The translations under genes were made by a program, and so were the position numbers. Positions 20,644 through 33,245 of a stretch of DNA of 64,000 nt are shown here, piece by piece (the stretch's first letter is position 1; every line of letters begins with the position of its first letter). Under the pieces are notes generated by a model. It was not told the DNA's origin, made no database searches, and saw nothing but the letters and a program-made list of their open reading frames with translations. Source of the DNA: Nothopassalora personata (Eukaryota; Ascomycota; Dothideomycetes; Mycosphaerellales; Mycosphaerellaceae); contig CM066292.1 of NCBI GenBank assembly GCA_033816765.1, positions 3,782,001 to 3,846,000 on the forward strand, given 5' to 3'.

Positions 20644-20941
20644 TGTTAGGAACCGCTATATGTTATCCTAACCGGGCTTAGTTTTTTATAGTAATGTCTC
20701 TAACTCGTTAAGAAGGTAGTAGTCCTAAATAGTATATAGTATATACTTAAAATAAGTTAAGTACGAGGCTTCTATCTACTTATAAAAGAGCGTCGTCTAT
20801 ATAATGCTATGTCTTAGCGCGACTAGCTAGTCGAGCACGACCTAGTTAATTAGCTAGTCGGTTAAGCACAACCTAGCTAGCCGACCGCTCGACTACTCGT
20901 CTAGCTAGGTCCTTCTACGTTACTCGTAACGGACCGTAATA
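20644..20941 (+). repeat. Candidate LTR, family C (298 bp)
   Basis: Begins TGTTAGG and ends CCGTAATA, which fits TAACA after a RIP C to T change. It contains a GACTAGCTAGTCG-type inverted motif repeated several times at 20,820-20,905. Only one copy is seen in this window, so the call rests on its ends and on the ORF that follows in plus orientation. Confidence 0.45.
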
Positions 20942-20984
20942 CTATCCCCCCCTCTAGGATCGATGTCCTAGCGATTACGTATTA

Positions 20985-21540
20985 TTGGTTATAAAGAGCG
21001 TTATCTACCTAAATTTCCTCCGTAATTCTAACTTCGCTATGCCCTCTACGAGCACTTTATCCCGTAACCGTCGTCTCGTACGTATCTTTACGAATCCCTT
21101 CTTTCCGCTACTTCCTTATAAGAATTGTGCTAAAACTAACTCCTACTATGTTATTATCGCCGATTTCTCTATTATGTCTTACGCTAAGTGTATACGTAAC
21201 GGCACTCCTTACGTCTCGACCTCCCTTAGCCGGTTAGACCGGGTTATTAACGAGCTATCCGAGAAGATCGCGAAGGACGAGAAGGACGCGGAAAGGATAA
21301 CCGCGTAGGCTCTTACCTTACTTTGTTAAGTAGATAAAATCCGTTACCGTATCGAGCGAGACCGGCAGGTCCGTAACGAAAATAATAGGAAGGTAGAAGA
21401 ATAGGTGCGCTATCTAGCGGCTAACACCGGATTTAACCCTAACGATCCTAAGTTATTAGACTTCTCCGGTCTAGAGAGTAACCTTCTTAAAGCCGGCGTC
21501 GCTTCTCCTTTCTCGTAGCCCGATAGCTATCCGTCGTAAG
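20985..21540 (+). pseudogene. Degraded retroelement ORF with a Cys motif and a coiled coil
   Basis: Read in plus orientation after the candidate LTR: a basic N-terminus, a partly erased Cys cluster (AKCIRNGTPYVS, where Tyr probably replaces Cys), then a coiled-coil stretch (LDRVINELSEKIAKDEKDAE) continuing past a stop at 21,307. A related arrangement occurs at 22,740-23,230. It resembles accessory/Gag-type ORFs repeated in fungal gypsy elements; the identity is not certain. Confidence 0.45.
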
Positions 21541-21559
21541 TCGTAGTATCTAATAGTCG

Positions 21560-22238
21560 TGTTTCTATGTCGTTATATTAACTTCTATATCCTAGGCTAT
21601 TAAATTAAGAAGCCGCTGTTTAATGCCTTATCGTCGTTAGGTTGTTTCTACTAGGTAGATTTCGAGAAGAATTTCTTATATTCCTAGTATGTTTTCTCTT
21701 CGCGAATTATTACGTTAAACTCGCGGCTAACTATGTTCTTTTTCTTATAGTTTCTTATATAGTAACCTTACTCGCTATATACGTAGTAGGTAGAACCTTT
21801 ACTCTTTAGTCCCCTTTCTATCCTACGCTCTATTACGTCTAATTCTATTAGGTCTCCGTAACCGTTAGGGTCCTAACTTCTAGCCTTAAAGCTCCCTCTT
21901 CCGCCTATAGCGGGTCTCTAGTATCTAGGCTATACGAATCGGTCGTACCTTAAATCCTAGAGCCTTTCGTCGATCTCCTTTACTACCTTAATTATTGCCC
22001 CTAGCGTAATAACGCTAGCGTTTTAGGATAGTTTAGCTTTAACGTTATCCTTTAGCCCGAGGTAGAACTACGATCGTAATGCTACGTCGTTCTATTCTAG
22101 GTCGGCGGTATATCCTTAGAATTCTAAAGCGTAGACGGTAACTAAATACGTCTATCGAAGTTGTCGGATATGTCGGTTGGCGTATATATCCTCGTTAGGT
22201 ATCCCGTATAGATTATCAAGTTTCGTCTTAAACTCGTC
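21560..22238 (-). pseudogene. Ty3/gypsy Gag relic
   Basis: The minus strand from 22,238 down reads as a Gag capsid-like sequence (LDEFKTKLDNLYGIPNED, a YALEF element, FYLGLKDNVKAKLS, then IIKVVKEIDERL) with several TAG stops in place of Trp/Gln. It abuts the 404 bp LTR to its right, the arrangement expected for the 5' end of a minus-strand element. Confidence 0.65.
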
Positions 22239-22642
22239 TATTAGGTTTAGTATAACCTAATAATATTATAAGTTAAGAAGACAAGCTTAATCGGGTTTAT
22301 TCTCGGGCCGATAGGAAGTTAAAGGAGAGTAATAAAGTAGTAGCTATCTTGTCTCGTAGAGACTAAGTAGTAGTAAGGCAGATATTAGGTTATAGTATAT
22401 TCTAAACAGTAATATTAAATAGTAAGTTAAACGTATCGAAACTATAAGGGATTCTTAGCGTTCCTAAATATAAAGGAGATTCGTAGATCTCGGTAATTAG
22501 TCTAATTATTCTAAGCATAAGCAGTCTAATTAGTCTAAGTATAAGCAGTCTAATCGCCCTAAGTCTAAGCGCTTAGGTAGGATAAGTTACGTACTCGTTT
22601 TGTTATTATAATTCTAGGGTCTATAGGAATTATTCCGTAATA
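22239..22642 (-). repeat. 404 bp LTR, second copy of the family at 1,980-2,383
   Basis: Exactly the same length as the copy at 1,980-2,383, with the same internal features. The terminal TG and CA have become TA, as RIP would do. Almost all differences between the two copies that I can align are transitions. Confidence 0.8.
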
Positions 22643-22739
22643 CTATCCTATTTTTAGCCTAGCTTCGTCCCGAAGCTTTATAAGCCGTTATTATTTCTTA
22701 TAGTAGTAGTTAACTATATCTTCTTCCTCCTATAAACGC

Positions 22740-23230
22740 CGTTAACGACTTACTCTAGATACTAAAATCTCTAGTATTAAAATAGCTCTATATACGAATT
22801 ATTAGAAGTCTCGATCCTTAGGCGCGGTAGTAAAGTATATCGTAGGTTCTCGGTCTAGGAAGTGTTTAGCCTATATTCGAAAAGGCTATAAGGATTACGA
22901 CGTATATCTTTCTCGTCCAAAGTAGGAATGTCTTCGCGATTCGCGCGATAAGCTTAAGCTAGAGCTTAAGAGGATTAAAGAGGAGGAGGTACGGCTAAAG
23001 ATACGTAAGATCCGTCTTCGGAAACAGCTACGCTTAGCTAAGCGTCGCGCTAACGACGCCGTCGCTAAGGAGTTAGAGGAGCTTAAGGAGGAAGAGGCGC
23101 GCGAGGAGCTAGCGTCTCTTAAGTAGGCGTCGGGGGTAGAGGTGTCGCCTCCGCTAGTTTCTTTCTCGGATATTCTAAAGATGCCCGTAAACGACTAGGC
23201 GGCGCTTTCTAGGGCGGAGCCCTAGGGCGA
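22740..23230 (+). pseudogene. Degraded coiled-coil ORF of a retroelement
   Basis: Plus-strand reading with a partial Cys motif (KCLAYIRKGYKDYDVY), then a long Lys/Glu/Arg-rich coiled coil (LKLELKRIKEEEVRLKIRK onward) up to about 23,125, interrupted by TAG codons. It is probably the counterpart of the ORF at 20,985-21,540. Confidence 0.45.
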
Positions 23231-23294
23231 GTCCCTAGGAGTAGAAACTTATTAGGGTATTTATTTATAAGTTATGTCCCTATTCCTATCGATT

Positions 23295-23368
23295 AGCTAG
23301 GTAGCTTAGTAGTAGAGCGTAAGCTATCTAAACTCTTAGGGTCGTAGATTCGATTCCTACCCTAGTCG
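23295..23368 (+). pseudogene. RIP-decayed tRNA-like relic
   Basis: A 74-base stretch with a D-arm (GCTT/GAGC pairing), a Pol III A-box-like TAGCTTAGTAG and a B-box-like GATTCGATTCC (one change from GGTTCGANNCC, of the G to A type RIP makes). The T-stem GTAG/CTAC is still paired, and five of the seven acceptor pairs (CTAGG/CCTAG) remain. The anticodon arm is poorly paired; the simplest alignment puts CTA in the anticodon position. It could be a dead tRNA gene or a tRNA-derived SINE fragment. Confidence 0.45.
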
Positions 23369-23399
23369 CTCGTCGGCCGAGAGATCTATTATCGTAGGT

Positions 23400-23940
23400 C
23401 GTATCGGCGGACCTATTTTTAGTATTGTCGGATCTTTTACTAATAGTTTCGTAGGTGTTGTTTTAGTTCCTAGGTATTTTCTAATTCGTCGTATCCTTTC
23501 TACTTAATAAGGTATTGCTAACCTTTTTTATCTAGGATTTTTTTGACTTCGAATTCGTTTTCTACTTCTAGCTCGAAATAGAAGCTCCTTTAGGAAGGTG
23601 TTTTAGTGTCTACGGGTTCTAATTTAGAGATATAGAAGACTAGATAGATTCTTACGTTAGGTAGTAGTTATAGGCGGTAGTTAACTAGTCCTATAACTTT
23701 GTCGATAAAAAATAGTCCGACCTTAATATAATCTAGTTTCTTAGTCTATCTTCTTGTTCTAAAGTTTTTTATAAGGAGATAGACCTTATCCCCCTCTTTA
23801 AGTAGAGGTACTATTTTTCTACTACTTTATCGTTACTAAGATAGTTTTTATTATATATCTTCGATCGCTTTACGTGTTTCTTTATATACTTCCTTAAGAG
23901 TCTCCGTCGTTACGATTACTCTTTCGGCTTATAGGTAGGA
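23400..23940 (-). pseudogene. Chromovirus integrase C-terminus with chromodomain relic
   Basis: The minus strand reads through an integrase tail (KVGPFFIDKVIG-like) to a chromodomain: FEVKKILDKKG, QYLIK, KGYDELENT, with both conserved Trp codons as TAG. This marks a Ty3/gypsy chromovirus different from the one at 26,640-27,908. Confidence 0.7.
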
Positions 23941-23959
23941 TCTAGGTGTTCCGAATTAG

Positions 23960-24600
23960 TAAAGTAAGTAGAGCCTGACGACCTTAGACCGTAAACGATG
24001 CTATTAATGCCTTAGCTACTTATATAGGCAACGATACCCTTAAGGTTAGTAAGCTAGAGTTCTACTATAGCGATTAAGACAAGTTCGGAACTTAGGTTAA
24101 TTAGATAGATATATACTTCTTATTTAACTCTATAGCCGAGAACCTTAAGCCTATCTTTACTACTACCTTCTTAAGAGGACGAGTATAACATTAGGTTAAA
24201 CTATTCCTTAGGAAATATCTAGACAGTAACGGAGAAGACAATACCGACGGAGTCTTTAAATCTTATAACTATCTTAAGTATACTATAAAGAGTGTTTTTA
24301 GAATCTCGAATAAGATCTCTACTACGGTACGCGTTATTTAGTACTTAACTTAGAAGACCTCTACTACCGACTACGCTACTAAATTCTAGGAATACGTACA
24401 ACTTACCAATTAGGACGATAAAGCGCTTTAGGTTATATATCGGAAAGGCCTAAAGGAGTATGTTAAGGACGAGTTAATAAGGGACGGTCGGAAGATTAAT
24501 AGCTTAGGAGACCTAGTCTAAGTTACGATTAATCTTAATGATAAGCTCTATAAGAGAGCTTTAGAACGACGATACGACTCTAAGGTGTCCGGTGTAAGGG
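23960..24600 (+). pseudogene. Ty3/gypsy Gag relic, homologous to the one at 1,290-1,900
   Basis: Matches the reverse complement of 1,290-1,900 over about 600 bases, sharing the KLEYYY-, DKFDTW- and LFLRKYLDS-type segments in damaged form. It breaks off at about 24,590, where the tract preceding the family-B LTR begins, so the junction is a rearrangement or nested insertion. Confidence 0.7.
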
Positions 24601-24619
24601 CCGTAAGACTATAAGGGGA

Positions 24620-25290
24620 TGTCGCAATGTATAGCACGCCTACGATCTTCTAATCGTAGATGAACTAAAGCTTACTTTCTTCTATAGACGCTGTGCGCGT
24701 CTCCTTATGTACGCATGCGCGTTACGTGCGGTATGCTAAGCCGGGCATGGCCGTATCACATATAAGGGTTAGCTATAGGCTGCCCTTACAACTGCCTCCC
24801 CTTCTAGGCCGAGCTACCCTTAGCTCGCGGCTTTAGGAGGTTTCTATATAAGTGATCTACCTAATTCTCGTAGATTCCGTTACTATGCGACCCGCCTACG
24901 GGTCTCGTGCGTGTCGTTATCGTAGTGTAGGTAGGTGTGAAGTTATAGTTACCGGGTTAACTAACTCGAGGGCTTAAGAAGCGTACCCTCTCCCTTCTCT
25001 TCTTTCTTTTCCCTTGTACTACGTTCTCGTAGCGCACTACACCCGCACCACTAGCGATCTACTAGCTCCTCGCTAGCGACTAACTAGCGACCCGCTAGTA
25101 CTACTATAGCTTTAGAGGAAGCTATCTAGGACTAGCTCCGCTAGGAGGCCCTTGTAGGGGGCCTATTAGTACTACTAACACTATTACTAGCACTACGCGC
25201 GTAGATGTCTAGCGCGCTTAGCGTACTAGACACGCTAGCGAAGCGCAAGTTTAGCGCATTAGGGCCGTAGACCCCTAAGTTCTTACTAGC
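24620..25290 (+). repeat. LTR, family B (about 670 bp), plus orientation
   Basis: The least mutated copy of family B, with many CA/TG still present. It begins TGTCGCAATG after an ATAAGGGG tract and aligns end to end with the reverse complement of 19,095-19,727. The 3' limit is approximate. Confidence 0.7.
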
Positions 25291-25302
25291 TAAGCGCCTA
25301 AG

Positions 25303-25711
25303 TGTTATTATCTCGTTCTAGGGCTAGTCTTAAAAGAGAGATAAGTTAAGTCACGTGGCGGTATTATTCTTTAGAGAGGCTAAAGTAAGCTAAGCGAAGA
25401 TGAATAATAGGAATAAGAGTTGTATTCCAATTAGTAAGATAGTAACATAAGTTAAACGCATTAGAACCATAAGGGTTTCTAGCGTTCCTAAATACAAAGG
25501 AGATAGAGCGTTTGCTCTCCGTGCTCTCTATGCTCTCTATACTCTCTCGAGATCACCGAGATTAACGAGATTAAGGAGATTACTTCAGTTACTCTCTCGG
25601 TTCCTTAGTTTTATTCCTACGGGTAAGAGAGCACTTCTCGGGCGGAAGCGCCTACCAATTGTAGAGGTCTAATTAGTTAGCTTCCTTTAGCCCTAGATTA
25701 GAACCGTAACA
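25303..25711. repeat. Diverged LTR related to the 404 bp family
   Basis: Starts TGTTA and ends TAACA, 409 bp. It shares with the 404 bp LTR the segment around AGCGTTCCTAAATACAAAGGAGA and the preceding AGTAAGTTAAACGC-type sequence. It carries a variant insert of TGCTCTCT repeats at 25,510-25,555. It follows the family-B LTR directly, so it is likely a solo LTR or nested end. Confidence 0.6.
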
Positions 25712-26639
25712 CTAAGTACCGACATTAAGATATATATGCGTTATCTACCGTACTTTGTAGCTAGTAAGTATTCGCTACGCTCTTCGCTTACGACGCGCTT
25801 ACTAACAGCATAGTAGACGAGTAGGATACGTGTAATAGTGTTACTACCGGCGAGTTGCTTAAGAAGTGTAGGCGCTATAGAGACATTAGGCACCCCTACG
25901 TTAGTAACACTAGCGTCGCTATCGCGTAGCTAGTAGCTCGCCTACGCTCCGCTCGCGCCTAGCGCGATAAGCTTATCTAGGGGCTTAGTAACCCTATTAC
26001 TAAATAAGAGTAGGAGGCTCTAGACTAGTAGTACGAGCTCTACACCTACCTAGGCGAGTAGATTATAGAGGTAAGTGCTACGCCTCGCTAGCGCTCCCTA
26101 CGCTCGCCGTATACGGCGTACTATCGCTTCCTATGTAAATCGGCTAACCTCCTCCTAGGCTAAGAGGCAGTTCTCTACCTATAAGAATAAGCGTATAGGC
26201 GACACTCGCGTGCGCTTCGCCGGCGCCTCTACTACTACTGCCCCCTCCTCCGCCGCCGCTACTACGTCCGTAGTCCTATAGCAAGAGTAGAATAGGGCCC
26301 TTAATAGGCTCTTCGAGCTCGGCCGTGCTATAAGTAACATACGTGTCGCATACGTGTCCTATACTAACCGTAGTTATAGTTCCTATAGGCTAGGAACATC
26401 GATACTACCGCGGCCGATAGGGCCTTCTTACTACTAGCCCTACGGGGCGAGTATAATAAGGAGGATAATAAGGAGGAGGACGACGAGTAATTACGCGCTC
26501 CGCGTATATTAGCCGCCTACTGTGCGCCTATGTTCTATCTACGTAGCGCCGTGTACGCCTATAAAAGTTTATTTTTAAAATGAATACTCTTCTCCCTACT
26601 CTTCTCTCTCCTCACCTCCCTCTCTAATGTTGTTACTAT
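25712..26639 (+). other. Unidentified RIP-mutated repeat with coding-like plus-strand sequence
   Basis: The plus strand reads as a damaged protein with a recognisable rhythm of charged helices (GELLKKCRRYRDIRHPYVSN, later ARLRSARA and LFELGRAISNIR), with Gln codons turned to TAG. A purine-rich acidic run lies at 26,455-26,490. I cannot assign a transposon family. Confidence 0.35.
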
Positions 26640-27908
26640 CGGGGGTGTTTACTCGACTAAGTAAGCGAGCCTTTTAGTCCGATAGAAGAGTTGTAGCTAA
26701 GTTTACTATCGGGGTAGAGGTCCTTATATCTAGCTACCGGAGGGTTAAGGCCTAAATGTATAACCTATGCCCTTGTTTTAGCGCCTTATACTACCTTCGT
26801 AGGCACCTCCTATTCGACTACTATACGCGTAGCCTTCGCAGATCCTTCCGCTAGCTTACACCGTCTTTACTAACGCCTTATATTTGGCTACTATGCGCGT
26901 AGTATTCGCGAGTCCTTATGCGGGCTCCTAGCTGTTATACTCTTCTAGCCAGCCCTTCTATCGCACTAGGTACTGTACTTTACCCTTATGCTTACGCTTT
27001 CCTAGCACTACCTCTACTTTATATTCCCCGTCCTTATTAGCGAGGGCTATAGTACCTCTATCCTTCTCGCTACCCGCGTACGGCTCGAGGAGGGATATAT
27101 AGAATACACTATAAATTCTTAAGTCGGCTAGTAGTACTAGGCGGTACGCCTACGAACCGATAGCGTCGACAATGCGGTACGGTCTAATAAACTTTAGACC
27201 TATCTTCTTCTTCGGTAATGCTAACCTTAGGTTCTTCGTAGATAATAAGACTATGTCGCCTACGCAATAGCTCTTAGCCTTATAAGTCTTATTATAGTAG
27301 CGAGTCTAATCGGCTACTACGATTTCCTAACGCTTCGTAAGCGTAGCGCGCATCTCTCGTATACGGTTAACTAAGTCTACCGCTACTAGTACCTCCCCTT
27401 CCCGGATCTCGCCTCGAGATCCTATAGGTTTTAGGGCAATCTTAGGTCTCTAACTATACGCTATCTCGAATGGGCTTATGCGTAGCGTAGGGTAGAAGCT
27501 ATTATTACATACGAATTTAGTAATAGCTAGCTACTTAGCCTACTCTATCTAGTTCTCGCTATAGTAACAACGGAGGTACTGTTCTAAGGTTTAGTTTACC
27601 CTCTTAGTCTAGCCGTTAGTCTAAGGGTAGAAAGCTATAGATAGCTTACGCTTCACCTACGCCTCGAAGTAGAAGTTACTCTAGAACTTACTCGTAAACA
27701 CTAACCCGCGGTTAATTACTATGCCCGCTGGTACACTATAATGCCGTACGGCTTCGTCTCGTAAGATCCTCGTAAGCTCCGCCGCTATATATGTCTTAGT
27801 CGTAGGAATGTATAAGTTCATTTTAGAGTAGCGGTCGACGATTACTAGGATCGCATTATATACGCATTCTCCTCGCTTACTTAGCGGTAGGTCCGTAATA
27901 AAGTCCAT
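26640..27908 (-). pseudogene. Chromovirus integrase core and chromodomain relic
   Basis: On the minus strand the integrase core at 27,908-27,681 is the best preserved (FITDLPLSKRGE, ILVIVDRYSKM, INRGLVFTSKF). Degraded integrase follows down to about 27,100. At about 27,050-26,930 is a chromodomain (VEVVLGKRKHKGKVQYLVR, KGWLEEYNS, EPA) with two conserved Trp codons as TAG. The copia element interrupts it at 27,909. Chromodomains in these elements direct integration to heterochromatin (family knowledge). Confidence 0.8.
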
Positions 27909-28155
27909 TGTTAAGATGTAGCATCTTAGGGGGAGCTAACAGTTAGGTTATAATCTAATAGCCTAAGGCATCTACGATGACTTAGCTTATCGGAAGACAC
28001 CTTCTCTCCCCTTTAGCTTAGATAGACATCTAACACAATTAATACATTGGTTCCTAATATATTGCTACATGCCCTGTAGCTATTAGCCAGTTAAAGATTA
28101 ATCTCTTACTCTACTCCGCTACTAACCACGTATCCTATTAGGTCTTAACTTAACA
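27909..28155 (+). repeat. 5' LTR of the copia element (247 bp)
   Basis: Begins TGTTAAG and ends CTTAACTTAACA, a 7-bp terminal inversion. It differs from the 3' LTR at about 15 positions by eye, about 13 of them transitions. Confidence 0.9.
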
Positions 28156-31100
28156 GGTTATAAGCCCGGGTTTGTGTAGGAGTAAGAGCAACCTATATTA
28201 GTACAGGTTACTTATATCCCTTACTATTATAGCAGAAAACATCTAGGAAGTAGAAGTCTACCCCATCTATCCTATTAAGGAGCTTAGTTTAATACTCAGT
28301 AATAGGTAATCTAGAAAAGGACTCTATGCGGCTTACTATAAGCTAATACCTTAAAGACACTCTATAGGCAGAACTGCATCGAGATACTATTAAGAAGGAC
28401 TTCAAGTAAGTCATTTAGAACTCTACTAGGAGAGACAGACCTGTGTCCTAGCTCCGAGACCACACCGCTCTTTCTTTACCCTACTAAGTAGGCCTTAGTA
28501 TCTACACCTACTATTCTACACTAAAAGCCTTAGTAGGACCTAAGCTACTTTAAAGCATATACACCTTGTTTCATTACATTCAATTTATTATGGATTCACA
28601 CTAAGAGAAAGGAGAAGAGAAGGGGAATAAAATCCCAATTCTTAGGAGAGACAACTAGAAGAGATAGTTTAACCTTTAAAGATACAAGATAGAGAGCTAG
28701 TTAGCATTCTTTGCAATTAATAACCTGTTAGAAGTGTTATTTAACAATATTAAGGGCAAGAACCTAAGACTCTAGGAAGAGACTAAGATTAAAGAGATCC
28801 TTAATACACTAACATAGACAAAACAAAATGTAGCTTACAACTTCAGTATCCTAAGTAGGATCATAGAAGAAGATAAATTTGAGCTTAAGGGCTCTTACGA
28901 ATCTAGAAAAGCTGCTAAGATATAGGTGCATCTCTAGAACAAGTATAGCTAGGTGTTACTAACCTATGCACATAAGCTTATAAAACAGTTTATAAACTTT
29001 AAGATAAGTAAAGAGTTCACTATTAGATCTGTATAGGCACACCTAGTGTCTCTTAGAAGGAGGATTGCTAATGTTAACCTAGAGGGCTAGTACTATAGGA
29101 AAGCTAATATAAGAATAACCCAGCTTTTAAGCTCACTGCTACCTAACTACCATATAGCTAGGGATACTATTATGGCTTAGCTAAAGATAGATTATAAAAG
29201 GACCTTAAAGATCCTTAAGGCTTAAGAGGCTAGATTAAATCCCTCTAAGGCTAAGTATAGTATAGTAGCTACCTGGGTTAGGCCCTTAGGTTAGGTAAGA
29301 TTACTTTCCTGCCTTCTCTATAAGAAGGACCATCTTATTAAGGACTGCCCTAGTCTCTCTAAGGCAAAGAAGGTCCTTAGATTACTATCCTCCTAGAATG
29401 CAACATATATTAAGAAGAGAAGATCTCTACTACCATCTTTAAGAAGAACACTAAGAGAGAAGTCCTCTATAGAGGAACTTAAGAGAATAGTGAAGAAACT
29501 TAGCTCTAACATGCTGTCACTCTAGAAAAACCAGGCCTAGTCTCCTTCCTCTAAAACAAGGAAGACTAGGAAAGGTTTCTCTACCTAAGAGCTACCTAAC
29601 TTATGCAACTTATCCTAGAAGACAATGTCTAATAATAATAAGTATAATAAAGTGGCTTACTTAACTACAGAATTCTAAGGCAAGTTCCCCTTATTAGAGT
29701 AGTTACTTGATTCTTGTACTTTATCCTATATAACTAACTAGAGCTGCCTCTTTAGATCCATAACTCCCTTAATAAAGAAGAAATAGATTAAAGTAGGAGG
29801 TAGGCATTTATTAGCCACTTATATTAGGACTGTAGAGATAAGTAGGAGATCTAGCAGGAAAGTTGTTTTAGAAGATGTTCTACTTATACCTAAGCTAGGA
29901 GTAAACCTAGTTTCTTAGAACCAGTTTAGTAAGCAGTTTAGTGTCTAACCTCCTTTATTTTCTCTTATATCCCCCTCTAGCTAAACTGTTGTCTAGACAA
30001 GGCTTATTAGGGGGGTTCCATTCATTAATGAGATTTCTCCTCTACTGTAAGAAAAGGCATATTACTTATTATATGCACTACTAATAGAGAATGCCTTTGT
30101 AACTGCTAAATTAGAGACTGACCTAAAACAGTAGGAGCTTTAGTATAGAAGATTTGCACACTTTAGGAAGAACTTGCTCTAGAATCTTTATAAGGTAATA
30201 GACTTGAAAGAACCTATTCCTATTCCTAGGGATAGCTTCCACTAGTGTAGAGTGTGTTTAATAGCAAAGATAAAGAAGTATAAAGGCAAAGTTACTAAGA
30301 GAAGACCTAAAAGACTTGCCCTTGTATCTATTAACATATATAGTCCACTGCTAACATTAAGGCTAGGGTTCAAATACTAGCTTAAGATTGTTAACAACTT
30401 CTCTAGAAAGAAGTAGACCTATCCTCTTAAGAAAAGAGAAGATACTCTAGTTGCTCTCTAGAACTAGAAGATTAAGGCAGAGAGGAAATCATTAGCATAG
30501 TTAAAAGCAGTTAGGCTTAATAATGTAAGGGAACTTATTACATTAGTTAAGCAGTGGGAGAAGGATTTAGGAATTAGGCTAGAGTATACTAAGGCATACA
30601 ACTCGCTCTAAAATGGACTAGTTAAAAGGTTAATATAAACCTTAGAAGACTCTATAAGGGCAATGCTTAAAGAGGCTAAGATGCTAATTGAATTCTAGCC
30701 TAAAGCACTAGAAGCCTAAACCTACATAAGGAACAAACTACTAAATAGTCTAGACTATAATAGGTTTAAGGTTTCACTAGATAAAGCCTTTAATAGTATT
30801 AAGCCAACTATTAACTATTTGAAGGTTTAGGGATACAAAGCTATTATCTACATGGACATAAGATCCTAGCCTCAATAGGCAAGAAGTGATAAACTGATAA
30901 ATAGAGGTAAAGAAGCAGTGTTTATTAGATAAGTTAAAAACACAGCTAAGGCCTAGCTCTTTTAGGAACTAGACATAAAAGCTGTTAAACAACACACATA
31001 TATAGACTTCTTTAAGGACTAACCTAGAGGTGATATAGATCTTAATGTTACAAAATTGAATCTATTAAGCAATGCACTAGCTAGGAGACCCTTAGGAAGG

Positions 31101-33245
31101 CTAAGGAAGGACATATCCTTAGAGCAACCTGTTCACTATTTAATTATTTAGAGCCTAGTAACAGCCTAACTAAGAAAGCTATTTATGCAACTTCCCTAGC
31201 CTCTAAAGAATGTAGGGGAATTTTAGAAAATCGATAAGCCAATTAAGATAAGTTCACTAGATCTCTAGGAAAAGAATGTTACTAGGACACAAGTAACTAC
31301 TCTTAGATTATCCCTTAGTAAGAGGAGGGCTAACTATAATGTTAAGGGCTATGAATAGAAACAGAAAGCCCTAAGATCTATGGTCCCTATACCTAAACTA
31401 GCTACTAAAGTAGGAGAAGTAATAGATCTCTTAGAGAATCTTGCTGCTTACTACTAAGCTTTCTTTACAGCTATACAATTAGTAGATAATTCAGTACTAT
31501 AGGATAGTGAATTCCTAGAAGAAGTTAAGGAGATAGCCTTTATAGCAACTATAGAAGTTATTGTATACAAGTAAGAGATCCTAATTCCAAAGTCCTATAA
31601 GGATGCTATAAATAATAAGAAATAGGGACACCTTTAGAAGGAAGCAATCTAGAAGGAGCTAGATGCTCTATAGAGCAACAACACCTAGGAGAATGCTGTT
31701 CTATTAAAAGGAGTAAACTTAGTTACGTTAAGATAGGTCTTTAATGTTAAAAGAAGCATTAGTGGAGCCATTAAAAAGTTCAAGGCTAGGCTAGTTGTAA
31801 GGGGCTTTTTATAGAAGTTTAGTGTTAACTTTATAGAGACATTTACGCCTATAGTTAGATAGGACACCCTTAGGGTGTTTATAGCTATTGTGTATAAGAA
31901 GGATCTCTATCTTTACTAAGTGGATGTGAACAATGCGTTTATAGAAAGCACCCTCTATAAAGACATCTTTATATTACTACTACTAGGAGTTAAGCTTCTA
32001 CTAAACATAGTGTTCAAGATCCTTAAAAGCTTGTATAGACTTAAGTAAGTAGCTAGAGATTAGAATCAACTCTATGTGTTAAAGCTTAGAGAGATTGGAT
32101 TTACATAGTTAGAGGTAGATCCATGCCTACTTATTTATAAGGAAAAAGAGATCATAATTCTTACATATATAGATAACATTCTAATTGCTGCACTAAAGTT
32201 AATAGATGTTCTCTAGTTTAAAAGAGAACTTAGCAAAGTCTTTAAGATTAAAGATCTTAGTGAACCTAAAAAGATCCTTAGCATAAGAGTTATAAGGGAC
32301 AGGAGGAGAGGAATCCTAAAACTTGACTAGGGACACTTTGTTAGGGACAACCTTACTAAGATAGGGATAAACTATAAGAAGGCAGCGCCTATATACTTAC
32401 CTATAGACAGCTATAAGGCTCTTAAACCTTTAAGCTATATAGATAAGAGGTGTAATAAGGTAGAGTACTAGAGTATTAATAGTATATAGATGTAGCTAGC
32501 AACAATTACAAGGCTAGACATTACTTTTGCCCTAGGAAGGATAAGCTCATTTGTGAGTGACCTATCTACCTACTATATAAAGGCTTTAAAGAAGATTACA
32601 AGATATCTAAGGTTATATCCTAATCTTAGCCTTGTCTTCTCTAGGCATAGAGAAGGATGCCTAGTTAGATACTATAACTCTAATTATGCAATAGACAAAG
32701 TAGACAGAGTCTCTATCCTTAGGTATATCTTCTTCCTCTATAGGGCACTAGTCTCCTAGATAAGCAAGAAGTAAAAGTCTGTAGCAACATCTACAATAGA
32801 AGCTAAATACATAGCTATAAATGCATGTATAAAGCAATCCCAATTCCTAGCTTCACTGCTAAGGGAGATGGACTGTCTAGAGTTAGTAGGAGACTGTTCC
32901 TATTAACTAAGGATCACTAGAAACTAGGAGACTATATTAAGCTTAAGACTAGTCTAATTAAGAGGTAACAACTAAGCTGCCCTTACCCTAGTAAGGGATG
33001 CATATGTTTATAATAAGTTAAAGCACATTAACATTGCCTACAATGCTATTAGGAAACTTTAGTAGAGAAGGCTTATTGCTATTAAGTACACCCTAACATC
33101 TAAGATAGTTGTAGATAGGTTTATAAAGCTAAAGACTAGTCTACACTTCTAGAGGTTTGTAAGCTAGCTTAACCTGTTATAGAGGTCTAAATACTACTAA
33201 CAGGAGAAGAGCAGACTATAACCTCCTATGTAAGATAAGTAGGAG

